Origin: JBFWWW01 sp050245975 | Lineage (GTDB): Bacteria; Pseudomonadota; Alphaproteobacteria; Rhizobiales; Hyphomicrobiaceae | Direction: 5' to 3' | Assembly: GCA_050245975.1 (NCBI GenBank) | Contig: JBFWWW010000037.1 | Coordinates: forward strand, 1 to 24,983 | DNA length: 24,983 bases | Shown here: positions 7,923 through 16,021 of the stretch, piece after piece | Position numbering within the stretch: the first letter of the stretch is position 1 | Layout: every line of letters begins with the position of its first letter | Program-made: the position numbers and the translations under genes | Notes under the pieces: generated by a model | Database searches by the model: none | Told to the model about the DNA's origin: nothing | Seen by the model: only the letters and a program-made list of their open reading frames with translations

Positions 7923-8900
7923 ATGACTTTGACCCGCCGCCGCGCCCTCGGCCTCATCGGCGCCACGACACTCGCTCCGGCCACCGCCCGCGCCGAAGGC
8001 TTCCCCAGCAGGCAGATGCGTATCGTCGTGCCTTACCCGGCCGGCGGCCCGACCGACGCGCTGGCGCGCATGGTGGCCGAGGAAATGCAGAAAGACCTCA
8101 AGCAGACCGTGATCGTCGAGAACCGTGCCGGCGCCAGCGGCGCCGTCGGCTCGCGCGAGGTCGCCCGCGCGACCCCTGACGGGCACACGCTCGTTCTCGG
8201 CAACAACCAGACGCACGTCACCAACGCCTATCTCCTCAAAGACCCCGGCTACGACCCCATCGCCGACTTCACACCCGTCGCCGGCCTCGCCGACCTTCAG
8301 CACGCGCTCGTGGTCCGCAAGGACCTGCCGGCGAAGAACGTGCAGGAGCTGATCGCGCTCGCCAAGAAGGACCCGGGCAAGCTCAACTACGGCTCGACCG
8401 GTCTGGGCTCCGCATCCCACCTGACGATGGAGCTGTTCAAGAACCGCACCGGCACCGACATGCAGCACGTCGCCTTCCGCGGCGCGGCACCCATGGCGCT
8501 CGAGATCATCGCCGGCCGCATCGATCTCGCCTTCTCGACCCTGCCGTCCGTGCTCGGCCAGATCCAGGGCAACGAGATGCGCGCACTCGCCATTGCCTCC
8601 GACCACAAGGCGCCGCAGCTTCCCGACGTTCCCCTGCTCAAGGATCAGGGCGTCACGGGGTCCGAGGGCGATGCCTGGCTGGCGCTGTTCGTCCCGACCA
8701 AGACCCCGGCCGGTACGGTCGAAATCCTCACACGTACCGTCATGGAAATTCTCGCCCGGCCGGCCGTGCGCGACAACGCGATCAAGCAGGGCATCGCCGT
8801 CAATATCCGCAACTCGACGGACTTCGCGGCCTATCACAAGGCGGAGATGGTCAAATGGGCAAACGTCATCAAGGTGGCCGGCATCCCGCAGCCCACCTGA
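7923..8900 (+). CDS. Bug-type solute-binding protein (TctC family)
   Basis: The 325-residue product is an extracytoplasmic receptor of the tripartite tricarboxylate transporter type. It has an N-terminal signal with consecutive arginines (TRRRALGLIG, Tat-like) and likely cleavage after ARA at 24. The Bug motifs follow: IVVPYPAGGPTDALAR, VVIVENRAGASG-type loop, AFRGAAPM, and a closing helix before the C-terminus. It should bind a carboxylate in the periplasm. No TctA or TctB permease gene is in the window, so it is an orphan receptor here or uses permeases elsewhere. The ribosome-binding site is weak. Confidence 0.94.
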   Translation: MTLTRRRALGLIGATTLAPATARAEGFPSRQMRIVVPYPAGGPTDALARMVAEEMQKDLKQTVIVENRAGASGAVGSREVARATPDGHTLVLGNNQTHVTNAYLLKDPGYDPIADFTPVAGLADLQHALVVRKDLPAKNVQELIALAKKDPGKLNYGSTGLGSASHLTMELFKNRTGTDMQHVAFRGAAPMALEIIAGRIDLAFSTLPSVLGQIQGNEMRALAIASDHKAPQLPDVPLLKDQGVTGSEGDAWLALFVPTKTPAGTVEILTRTVMEILARPAVRDNAIKQGIAVNIRNSTDFAAYHKAEMVKWANVIKVAGIPQPT

Positions 8901-8921
8901 AGCCTGGTCGCTTGTCCGCCA

Positions 8922-8969
8922 GACATGCGAACGGCCCCTCTCGGGGCCGCCGCACACGCATCGCATGTC
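8922..8969. terminator. Nested hairpin between convergent genes
   Basis: An outer 9-base stem (GACATGCGA at 8922-8930 with TCGCATGTC at 8961-8969) encloses a GC-rich hairpin (CGGCCCC-TCTC-GGGGCCG, 8932-8949). It sits between the Bug gene ending at 8900 and the leftward membrane-protein gene ending at 8996. There is no T-run on either side, so it is not a classical intrinsic terminator. It may protect or end transcripts from both directions. Confidence 0.5.
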
Positions 8970-8995
8970 ACAGGCAAAGCGCGATACATTTCGGG

Positions 8996-9916
8996 CTAGG
9001 CGCGCCGCGGTAGCCGCGGCATGCGCGTCGTTGTCAATCCACTCCAGAACGTCGATGCGTCGCGGTGCTGGCCGCCAACGACCGCCGCCCACCATGCCGC
9101 GGCCGCAGCGATCAGAAGTGCCGCCGCCGTCACGAAGCCGAGCACGACCGTGGCCTTGCGTGCATGATCCAGGCTCGTCTTCACCTGGGCAATTGCACTA
9201 TCCACGCGCCGGCCGGCTTCCGCGGCATCGACACCTGCGCGCGCTGCGACCTGCTGCGTCAGATAGGTGCGGTCGGCAGCCGGCACGGTGGGCCGAAGCG
9301 CATCCGCCACCAGAACACGGGCCATTTGCGTGCGGACTTCCTGACTGGCGGCCGCATTCGCGGCCTGTCCGCTCGGTACACCGCTCGTACGCAGGAGCGT
9401 ATCGACCGCATAGGCTGCAATCTCCTGCTGTGCGGAGGGCGACATGGCAACGGTGCTGGCCGTGCCCTGCGCGGCGGACATGGCACCACCTGCGACCAGA
9501 GCCGCGCTGAGCAGGACGCCCAACGCCCAGACGAAGAAACCGTGAGCACCGTCGCGGAACTCGACTTCCTCCTGCTTCGCATCGGCAAAGCGCTGGCGTA
9601 GTCGGCCGGCGAGATAGCCACCGACAACGTACGACCCGACCTGAACCAGGACGAACCAGATCGCGGCGAACACGCCGACCATGGTCAGCGACACGCCGCC
9701 GTCGGGCCAGGGCGAAACGGTCATCAACCCGAGCGCGGAGCCGAAGGCCATGAGCAGGAACGAGATCGCTGCTGCCGCCACCGCGCCGGCAACGACATTG
9801 CCCCATTCGATGTAGCTGCCATCGAGCGCGGCGATCGGCGTACCCGTAGCCGCTCTGGCTGTGGGGCCGACGACGGTCGGACCATCGCCCGACGCCGGAA
9901 ATGCTGGATTTGTCAT
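8996..9916 (-). CDS. Uncharacterised four-helix membrane protein
   Basis: The 306-residue product has about 35 polar residues, then predicted membrane helices near 38-65, 77-108, 126-150 and 262-290. A hydrophilic, alanine- and glutamine-rich stretch of about 110 residues separates helices three and four and is probably extracytoplasmic or cytosolic rather than membrane. Glycine-rich helix packing (SYVVGGYLAGRLR) recalls membrane proteins of rhizobia, but I recognise no characterised family. AAGGAG stands 5 bases before the ATG. It follows two microprotein genes in the same direction, with a gap of 12 bases after the nearer one, and probably shares the stress-type promoter at 10179-10203. Confidence 0.82.
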   Translation of the reverse strand: MTNPAFPASGDGPTVVGPTARAATGTPIAALDGSYIEWGNVVAGAVAAAAISFLLMAFGSALGLMTVSPWPDGGVSLTMVGVFAAIWFVLVQVGSYVVGGYLAGRLRQRFADAKQEEVEFRDGAHGFFVWALGVLLSAALVAGGAMSAAQGTASTVAMSPSAQQEIAAYAVDTLLRTSGVPSGQAANAAASQEVRTQMARVLVADALRPTVPAADRTYLTQQVAARAGVDAAEAGRRVDSAIAQVKTSLDHARKATVVLGFVTAAALLIAAAAAWWAAVVGGQHRDASTFWSGLTTTRMPRLPRRA

Positions 9917-9928
9917 GTTTTCTCCTTC

Positions 9929-10003
9929 TCAGCGCAGGCCAAAGAAGGACAGGACGGCCATGATCACCACGATCAGGCCAACGAGATAAATGATGCCGTT
10001 CAT
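9929..10003 (-). CDS. 24-residue hydrophobic microprotein
   Basis: A very short gene starts with ATG at 10003 and stops with TGA at 9929-9931. Its product begins MNGIIYLVGLIVVIM, ends SFFGLR and is essentially a single membrane helix. GAGG lies 8 bases before the start. I recall near-identical uncharacterised microproteins in many Hyphomicrobiales genomes; that is memory, not a search. It lies between a second microprotein gene and the four-helix membrane-protein gene, all leftward. A structural or regulatory role in the inner membrane is possible but unproven. Confidence 0.75.
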   Translation of the reverse strand: MNGIIYLVGLIVVIMAVLSFFGLR

Positions 10004-10037
10004 ATCCGTATCCTCGCGTCATTCGGCAATGGAAGGC

Positions 10038-10121
10038 TCAGTGGAGCACGCCCAGCAGATGAAGAAGGATGATGACGACGAGCGGCACACCCATCAGCCA
10101 GAGAATGAGATCGCGAACCAT
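10038..10121 (-). CDS. 27-residue hydrophobic microprotein
   Basis: The gene runs from ATG at 10121 to TGA at 10038-10040. Its product begins MVRDLILWLMGVPLVVII and ends HLLGVLH: a short charged start followed by one membrane helix. GAGGAG lies 7 bases before the ATG, a better ribosome-binding site than most large genes here have. It is the first gene of the leftward unit with the 24-residue microprotein (34 bases on) and the membrane protein. I recall similar small proteins in rhizobia, with no known function. Confidence 0.7.
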   Translation of the reverse strand: MVRDLILWLMGVPLVVIILLHLLGVLH

Positions 10122-10178
10122 TCAAGTTCTCCTCGCGCACACCACATATGTTGTCAGCAGGCACTGTCTGACGAAGCA

Positions 10179-10203
10179 AACGTGCAACAACCTGTCCGGT
10201 TCC
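10179..10203 (-). promoter_or_regulatory. EcfG-type general stress promoter
   Basis: On the minus strand the sequence reads GGAAC, 16 bases, then CGTT. This is the consensus of promoters used by EcfG, the sigma factor released by the PhyR-NepR switch in alphaproteobacteria. It points at the microprotein operon, with the -10 element about 58 bases before the first start codon, which leaves a leader of roughly 50 bases. I saw no comparable match in the other intergenic regions I checked. The match is exact but short, so experimental support would be needed. Confidence 0.65.
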
Positions 10204-10257
10204 CGGGTGGCAACCCTTTGTCCACGGGAAACGGCCATCGCGAGCGCAGGGGTAGGA

Positions 10258-10668
10258 ATGCAACCGACACGGACGATCTCGATCGCGGAAGCCGACGCGG
10301 CGCTGGAGCGCCTCGACGCCCTCGCCCGCCTGATGGATTCGTCCTTCGTGCTCCCGGGAACCGGCGTGCGCTTCGGGCTCGACACCGTCATCGGCCTCTT
10401 TCCCGTGATCGGCGATCTCATCTCTCAGGTCATATCCAGCTACATCATCTGGGAGGCCCGCCGCCTCGGCGTGTCGCGCTGGATTGTCGCCCGCATGATC
10501 GGCAACAGCCTCATCGACACGGTCGTCGGCATGGTCCCGGTCGCCGGGGACGCCTTCGACGTCCTCTTCCGCGCCAACATCAAGAACGTCGCGCTCCTGC
10601 GGCGCCATCTCGCGCGCCAGGGCGCCGGCAGCAAGGTCATAGAGGGCGAGGCCGTCCGCATCGGCTGA
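10258..10668 (+). CDS. DUF4112 membrane-associated protein
   Basis: The 136-residue product matches DUF4112: an N-terminal helix (LERLDALARLMDSSF), then VRFGLDTVIGLFPVIGDLISQVISSY, and a second similar repeat GNSLIDTVVGMVPVAGDAFDVLFRANIKN. The paired GL.P..GD motifs are characteristic, and the hydrophobic segments suggest membrane attachment. Function is unknown. The ATG at 10258 follows a GGGGTAGGA stretch. It is divergent from the stress-type microprotein operon, with about 136 bases between the two starts. Confidence 0.88.
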   Translation: MQPTRTISIAEADAALERLDALARLMDSSFVLPGTGVRFGLDTVIGLFPVIGDLISQVISSYIIWEARRLGVSRWIVARMIGNSLIDTVVGMVPVAGDAFDVLFRANIKNVALLRRHLARQGAGSKVIEGEAVRIG

Positions 10669-10754
10669 GCGTGTCGCACCGGTGAAGGGTGACAATCCAT
10701 TTCGGCCAGCATAGCCTTGCGCGGCTTTTCCCGATCCAGCGAGGCTTCCCCCCG

Positions 10755-12272
10755 ATGCTCGACAAACCCGCGAAGCTCAAAAGTTATCAGACCTACATCG
10801 ACGGCAAGTGGTGTGATGCCGCTTCCGGCAAGACCTTCAAGACGTTCGATCCCTACACGGGAGAAGCGTGGGCACAGATTCCGGAGTGCGCCGCGGAAGA
10901 TGTGGATCGGGCGTGCAACGCCGCCGCGCGCGCCTTCGAGACAGGTCCTTGGCCGGCGATGACGCAGACGGCGCGCGGACGCATCCTGCGCAAGATCGCC
11001 GATCTGATCGAAAAACATGCCGACCATCTCGCGGCGATCGAGACGAAAGACAACGGCAAGCTCATCTCCGAGATGTCCGCGCAGCTCAAGTATCTGCCGG
11101 AGTGGTACTATTATTACGGCGGCCTCGCCGACAAGATCCACGGCGCTGTCATCCCGGTCGACAAGCCGGACACCTTTACCTACACGCTGAAGGAGCCGGT
11201 GGGGGTGTGCGCCTTCATCACGCCCTGGAACTCACCGCTGTTCCTCGTCAGCTGGAAGCTCGCACCTGCGCTCGCCGCCGGATGCACGGTCGTCGTGAAG
11301 CCGAGCGAGTTTACCTCCGCATCGCTGCTGGAGTTCACCAGGCTCGTCATCGAGAAGGCAGGGCTGCCGCCCGGTGTCTTCAACGTGGTCACGGGCTATG
11401 GCGCGGCGACCGGCGAGCCGCTCGTCACGCATCCGAAGGTCAACAAGGTCGCGTTCACGGGCGGCAGCGCCACCGGCGCACGCGTGAACGAGCTTGCGGC
11501 ACGCACCTTCAAGAAGGTGTCTCTCGAACTCGGCGGCAAATCGCCCAACATCGTCTTCGACGACTGCATCATGGATGACGCCGTGAACGGCGCCATCTCC
11601 GGCATCTTCGCCGCCACCGGCCAGACCTGCATCGCCGGCTCGCGACTGCTCGTGCAGGACTCCATCCACGATGCCTTCATGGAGAAGCTGGTGGCCACCG
11701 CGAAGATGGCCAGGCTTGGCGACCCGTCGAAGTTCGAGACCCAGGTCGGCCCGGTAACGACGCCGCCGCAGTATCAGAAAATCCTCTCCTACATCGACAT
11801 CGCGAAGGCCGAAGGCGCCAAGTGCGCGCTCGGCGGCGGCCCTGCCGGGCCCGAGATGGGCGGCGGCAAATACTTCGTGCAGCCGACGATCTTCACCGGC
11901 GTCAACAACAAGATGCGCATCGCGCAGGAGGAGGTGTTCGGGCCTGTCCTTTCCGTCATCAAGTTCAAGGACGAGGAGGACGCGATCGCCATCGCCAACG
12001 ACATCGCCTATGGCCTCGGCTCCGGCGTCTGGACGCAATCGGTGAAACGGGCAACCGTCATGGCGCGCCGCATCCGCGCCGGGACGGTTTGGGTCAACAC
12101 CTATCGCGCCGTCTCGATGACGATGCCGTTCGGCGGCTACAAGGCGTCCGGGCTTGGCCGCGAGAACGGCGCCGAGGCGATCGAGGGCTATCTGCAGACC
12201 AAGAGCGTGTGGATTTCGACCGCATCCAACAGCGGCAATCCCTTCGTGATGCGCGTCGCGACCAACTCGTAG
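10755..12272 (+). CDS. NAD(P)-dependent aldehyde dehydrogenase
   Basis: The 505-residue product oxidises an aldehyde to the carboxylate. PWNSPLFL and KPSEFTSAS mark the cofactor site, FTGGSATG the Rossmann turn, E258 in LELGGKSPN is the general base, and C292 in GQTCIAGSR is the nucleophile. The C-terminus has the usual PFGGYKASGLGRENG. Length and motifs are complete. The start at 10755 is chosen because family similarity begins there; GAGG lies 11 bases upstream, and an in-frame start at 10689 is less likely. The substrate is not determined by sequence. Convergent with the acyl-CoA synthetase gene. Confidence 0.95.
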   Translation: MLDKPAKLKSYQTYIDGKWCDAASGKTFKTFDPYTGEAWAQIPECAAEDVDRACNAAARAFETGPWPAMTQTARGRILRKIADLIEKHADHLAAIETKDNGKLISEMSAQLKYLPEWYYYYGGLADKIHGAVIPVDKPDTFTYTLKEPVGVCAFITPWNSPLFLVSWKLAPALAAGCTVVVKPSEFTSASLLEFTRLVIEKAGLPPGVFNVVTGYGAATGEPLVTHPKVNKVAFTGGSATGARVNELAARTFKKVSLELGGKSPNIVFDDCIMDDAVNGAISGIFAATGQTCIAGSRLLVQDSIHDAFMEKLVATAKMARLGDPSKFETQVGPVTTPPQYQKILSYIDIAKAEGAKCALGGGPAGPEMGGGKYFVQPTIFTGVNNKMRIAQEEVFGPVLSVIKFKDEEDAIAIANDIAYGLGSGVWTQSVKRATVMARRIRAGTVWVNTYRAVSMTMPFGGYKASGLGRENGAEAIEGYLQTKSVWISTASNSGNPFVMRVATNS

Positions 12273-12282
12273 GGTCGCCCTG

Positions 12283-12320
12283 AAAAGAAAAAGGCCCGCG
12301 GCCGGGGGAGGGCCGCGGGC
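12283..12320 (-). terminator. Intrinsic terminator of the leftward acyl-CoA operon
   Basis: A 10-base GC stem (GCCCGCGGCC at 12294-12303 and GGCCGCGGGC at 12311-12320, loop of 7) is followed on the minus strand by CTTTTTCTTTT. This fits termination of the leftward transcript from the acyl-CoA synthetase gene. On the plus strand no T-run follows, but the hairpin may also trim the aldehyde dehydrogenase transcript, which ends at 12272. The rest of the gap to 12553 holds an AT-rich patch (12418-12437) and no gene. Confidence 0.8.
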
Positions 12321-12553
12321 ACCAAAAACGCAACGCCTCTACGGGGGGATAGGTGGGACGGCGCCACGTTTCGTTCTGCTAATAAAAGCGCACATGCCGC
12401 GACCACGCAAGGCGATCAGAATATTAATTTTTATTAACGGGAAACAATTGCTTCAGGGGATGTGCGCACCCTGGTTGTAAATTTGAACCGTGTTGTGCCT
12501 ACCCGCTACCTGCGCGCGAACCAGCGGCCCATCGGACAGCCCTGCAAGCGTCA

Positions 12554-14197
12554 TCAGCTGCCGCCGGGCGGCGCGGAATCCTGGGCCTTGACCCGTTCAC
12601 GGAGCACGAATTTCTGGATCTTTCCGGTGGAGGTTTTGGGCAGGGGCCCGAACACCACCGTCTTCGGTATCTTGTATGCCGCCATGTTGGCCCGGCAGAA
12701 GGCGATGATCTCGTCCGCCGTTGTGGGTGCCGCGCCCTCCTTGAGGGTCACGAACGCGCACGGCGTTTCGCCCCACTTCGGGTCGGGCCGCGCCACAACC
12801 GCCGCCTCCATCACCTGCGGGTGGCGATACAGCACTTCCTCGACCTCGAGGGAGGAGATGTTCTCTCCGCCCGAGATGATGATGTCTTTCGAGCGGTCCT
12901 TCACCTCGATCGACCCATCCGCATGCCAGACGGCAAGGTCGCCCGAGTGATAGAGGCCGCCGGCGAACGCCTCATCGGTCGCCGCCTCGTTTTTCAGATA
13001 GCCCTTCATCAGCGTATTTCCGGCCAGCATCAGCTCGCCGATGGTCGTGCCGTCGCGCGGAACCGGTCTGCGCGTTTCGGGATCGGCAACGATCATCTGC
13101 CGCACGAGCGGATTGGGAATGCCCTGGCGCGCCATCCGGGCGTAGCGTTCGCCGGCCGGCAGCGCGTCCCACTCGGTCATCGGTGCGCAATAGGTCGACG
13201 GGCCGTAGCTTTCCGTCGTCCCGTAGAGATGCAGCACCTCGAAGCCCATCGTTTCCATGCGCTCGATCACGATCGCCGGCGGCGCGGCGCCGCCAGTCGC
13301 CACCTTCGTGCGCCGCGGCAGCGGCCGCTTGGCGGCTTCCGGCGCGTGCACAAGCATGTTGAGCACGATCGGCGCGCCGCACATGTGCGTGACGTCATTC
13401 GCCACGATGGACTCAAAAATGCGTGCGGCTTCCACGCGACGCAGGCAGACATGCGTCCCGCCCGCCGCCGTCACCGCCCACGTGAACGTCCAGCCCGAAC
13501 AGTGGAACATCGGCAGCGTCCACAGGTAGCGGCTCTCGTGGTCGAGCTTGAATGTGAGGGCATTGGCGATCGCACCGAGATGCGCGCCCCGATGACTGTA
13601 GACCGCCCCTTTCGGGTTGCCCGTCGTGCCGGACGTATAGAGCAGGCAGATCGAATCCCACTCGTCCTGCGGACCGGGATAGGCAAACTCCGGACTGCCG
13701 GAAGCGATGAAGTCCTCGTATTCGACGCCGCCGAAGTTTGGCGCTGCCGCGGTCTCGGCGTCCGCGATATCGACGACGATCGGACGCCTGCTGCCGAGCT
13801 TTTCCAGCGCCGGCGCAATGGTCGCGTGGAAATCGCGGTCGGCCAGCAGCAGCCGCGCGCGCCCATGCTCGATGCAGAATGCGATCGCTCCTGCGTCCAG
13901 CCGGATATTGATCGGGTTGAGCACGGCGCCCAGCATCGGCGCCGCATAGTGTGCCTCCAGCATCGCCGGCGTGTTGGCCGCGAGAATGGCGACCGTGTCG
14001 CCGCGGCGGATACCGGCCTTCGCCAGGGCGTGAGCCAGGCGCCGCGCACGCGCGTAGAACTCGAGATAGGTAAATCGACGGGCCCCATGAACGATGGCAG
14101 TGCGCTCTCCGAAGAACGCCGCCGCGCGTTCCAGGAAGTCGATCGGCGTCAGCGCCGAGAAATTCGCCGGGCGTTTCGCCAGCTCCGGACTCTCCAT
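12554..14197 (-). CDS. AMP-forming acyl-CoA synthetase
   Basis: The 547-residue product is an ANL-superfamily ligase that adenylates a carboxylic acid and forms its CoA thioester. The P-loop-like YTSGTTGNPKG (187-197), the LYGTTES motif, YHSGDLAVWHADGSIEVKDRSKDIIISGGENIS, and K526 in STGK (the adenylation lysine) are all present. The sequence is closest, from memory, to medium-chain fatty acid and 3-methylmercaptopropionate ligases. GGGAGG stands just before the ATG. It is the last gene of a leftward operon after the aldo/keto reductase, with a gap of 29 bases. The natural acid is unknown. Confidence 0.93.
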   Translation of the reverse strand: MESPELAKRPANFSALTPIDFLERAAAFFGERTAIVHGARRFTYLEFYARARRLAHALAKAGIRRGDTVAILAANTPAMLEAHYAAPMLGAVLNPINIRLDAGAIAFCIEHGRARLLLADRDFHATIAPALEKLGSRRPIVVDIADAETAAAPNFGGVEYEDFIASGSPEFAYPGPQDEWDSICLLYTSGTTGNPKGAVYSHRGAHLGAIANALTFKLDHESRYLWTLPMFHCSGWTFTWAVTAAGGTHVCLRRVEAARIFESIVANDVTHMCGAPIVLNMLVHAPEAAKRPLPRRTKVATGGAAPPAIVIERMETMGFEVLHLYGTTESYGPSTYCAPMTEWDALPAGERYARMARQGIPNPLVRQMIVADPETRRPVPRDGTTIGELMLAGNTLMKGYLKNEAATDEAFAGGLYHSGDLAVWHADGSIEVKDRSKDIIISGGENISSLEVEEVLYRHPQVMEAAVVARPDPKWGETPCAFVTLKEGAAPTTADEIIAFCRANMAAYKIPKTVVFGPLPKTSTGKIQKFVLRERVKAQDSAPPGGS

Positions 14198-14226
14198 CGC
14201 ATCCTCCCTGCGCGCATCGCGGCGGA

Positions 14227-15225
14227 TCAGCCGTACCGCTCGACGCCGTCGTACTGGGCCTCGGTGTAGCGATCGCCGGCCGCAAAACCCCGCGGCAGCG
14301 CATGCTCGATCGCGGCGAGGTCATCCCGGCTGAGCTTCAGCGCCGCGCCTGCGACGTCCTCTTCGAGGTGGTCCGCGCGGCGCGTGCCGGGGATGGGGAT
14401 CACATGCTCGCCCTGCGCCATCACCCACGCGACGGCAAGGGCCGCCGGCGAGGTGCCCTTCTCGCGCGCCAGAGTTTCGAAGCGCGCCAGCGCTTGCCGG
14501 TTCCGGCTGAAATTGGGTTCGGTGAACCGCGGATTTGCCTTACGAAAATCGTTGTCGGGAAGCGTCCGCGGGTCCGTAAGGCGGCCCGTCAGAAATGCGC
14601 GCCCGAGGACGCCGAAGGCCACGAACGCAACGCCCAGGTCCTTGCAGGCGCCGATCATCCCGAGATCCGGTGCACGGGTCCACAGCGAGTATTCCGACTG
14701 CACGGCCCGGATCGGATGCACCGCATGCGCGCGGCGCAATGTATCCGGCGCCATCTCCGACAGGCCGATGCCGCCGATCTTCCCGGCCTTGACGCATTTT
14801 GCCAGCGCCTCCACCGCCTCCTCGATCGGGCGCCCCTTTTCGCGCCTGTGGATGTAGTAGAGATCGACGTGGTCGCGGCCGAGCCGGCGCAGCGACTCCT
14901 CGAGCGCGCTTACGAGGTAGGCCGGACTGTTGTCGAGCCGCCGCTCGCGCGAGCCCGGCGCGCGCACGATGCCGCCCTTGGTGGCAAGCACGATGCGTTC
15001 GCTTCGACCTTTCAGGAACTTGCCAAGCAGCTCCTCGTTCGAGCCGGCGCCATAGACATTGGCCGTATCGAAAAACGTGATCCCCAGCTCGATCGCGCGC
15101 GCCAGCGTGCGCAATGAGCCCTTTTCATCGGCCGGTCCGTAGAACCCGGCAAAGCTCATGCAGCCGAGACCGATCTCCGAGACGTCCGGTCCACCGGCCC
15201 CAAGCTTGCGCACATTCAAACCCAT
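14227..15225 (-). CDS. Aldo/keto reductase, AKR13-like
   Basis: The 332-residue cytosolic reductase shows the tetrad D53, Y58 (FFDTANVYGAG), K83 (ATKGG) and H126 (YYIHRREKG), and a C-terminal PIPGTRRADHLEED NADPH-binding loop. It belongs with the longer AKRs such as YajO/AKR13 rather than the YeaE-like enzyme at 6930-7763. The ribosome-binding site AAGGGA overlaps the stop codon of the preceding dehydrogenase gene, so the two are co-translated. It likely reduces or oxidises an intermediate shared with the neighbouring dehydrogenase and acyl-CoA synthetase. Confidence 0.92.
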   Translation of the reverse strand: MGLNVRKLGAGGPDVSEIGLGCMSFAGFYGPADEKGSLRTLARAIELGITFFDTANVYGAGSNEELLGKFLKGRSERIVLATKGGIVRAPGSRERRLDNSPAYLVSALEESLRRLGRDHVDLYYIHRREKGRPIEEAVEALAKCVKAGKIGGIGLSEMAPDTLRRAHAVHPIRAVQSEYSLWTRAPDLGMIGACKDLGVAFVAFGVLGRAFLTGRLTDPRTLPDNDFRKANPRFTEPNFSRNRQALARFETLAREKGTSPAALAVAWVMAQGEHVIPIPGTRRADHLEEDVAGAALKLSRDDLAAIEHALPRGFAAGDRYTEAQYDGVERYG

Positions 15226-15237
15226 TGTCTTGTCCCT

Positions 15238-16008
15238 TCAGCCGATGCCGAGCAGATGACCGCCGTCCACGGTGATGACGCTGCCCGTCATGAACGCGCC
15301 GGCGTCGGACGCCAGCAGCAGCAGCGGCCCATCGAGTTCCTCCAGCCTGCCGAGGCGCCCGAACGGAATTCCCGCCGTCAGTTTCTTGCCGGCTGCGGTT
15401 GCGAAGAAATCGGCGTTGATCTCGGTGGCGAAATATCCGGGCGCGATGGCATTGACCCGGATGCGATCGCGCGCCAGCTCGAGCGCCATCGCCTTCGTGA
15501 GCTGAACGACGGCGGCCTTGCTTGCTGAGTACGGCGCCAGCGTCTTGAGAACGCCGAAGGCGAGGATGGAGGCGATATTGATGATGCTGCCGCCGGTGCC
15601 GGCCGCCACCATCCGGCGTGCGGCCTCCTGTCCGACACGGAAGACGCCGTCGAGATTGACGGCCATGACGCTGCGCCAGTCCTCCTCGGCGGTCTTCAGG
15701 AACCAGGCCCCCGATGGAACCCCGGCGTTGTTGACGACAATGGATGCCGGGCCAAGCATGCTCTCCGCTTCGGCGAAGGCCGCAGTCACCGACGCCGGGT
15801 CCGTCACGTCGAGCGCGACAGCCGCGGCGCGCCCGCCTGCAGCCTCGATATCCGCCTTCAGGGCCTGCAGCCGGTCGACCCGCCGCGCCGCCAGCGTCAC
15901 GCGCGCGCCGGCTCCCGCCAGCACGCGCGCGAAATGGGCGCCGAGACCGGACGACGCGCCGGTCACGAATGCTGTGCGCCCCCTGAGCGAAAAGCGATCC
16001 GCCGACAT
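15238..16008 (-). CDS. Short-chain dehydrogenase/reductase
   Basis: The 256-residue classical SDR has TGASSGLG (16-23) for NAD(P) binding, NNAG (93-96), and the catalytic S147, Y160 and K164 (YSASK). The C-terminus ends VDGGHLLGIG. An arginine pair after strand 2 (AARRVDRL) favours NADP. It lies 12 bases before the aldo/keto reductase start and 13 bases after the DUF1993 stop, clearly within an operon. The substrate, probably a hydroxy- or ketoacid or its CoA ester, is inferred from the neighbouring acyl-CoA synthetase only. Confidence 0.94.
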   Translation of the reverse strand: MSADRFSLRGRTAFVTGASSGLGAHFARVLAGAGARVTLAARRVDRLQALKADIEAAGGRAAAVALDVTDPASVTAAFAEAESMLGPASIVVNNAGVPSGAWFLKTAEEDWRSVMAVNLDGVFRVGQEAARRMVAAGTGGSIINIASILAFGVLKTLAPYSASKAAVVQLTKAMALELARDRIRVNAIAPGYFATEINADFFATAAGKKLTAGIPFGRLGRLEELDGPLLLLASDAGAFMTGSVITVDGGHLLGIG

Positions 16009-16021
16009 TGCCCAGTCCCGC

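Noticed and set aside
12424..12437. TTAA-N6-TTAA, resembling a CtrA box
   Set aside because: The CtrA consensus has a 7-base spacer, and the site lies between two convergent genes where a promoter is not expected.
12821..14269. Open plus-strand frame of 482 codons
   Set aside because: It is antisense to the acyl-CoA synthetase gene and rich in Arg and His; a shadow frame.
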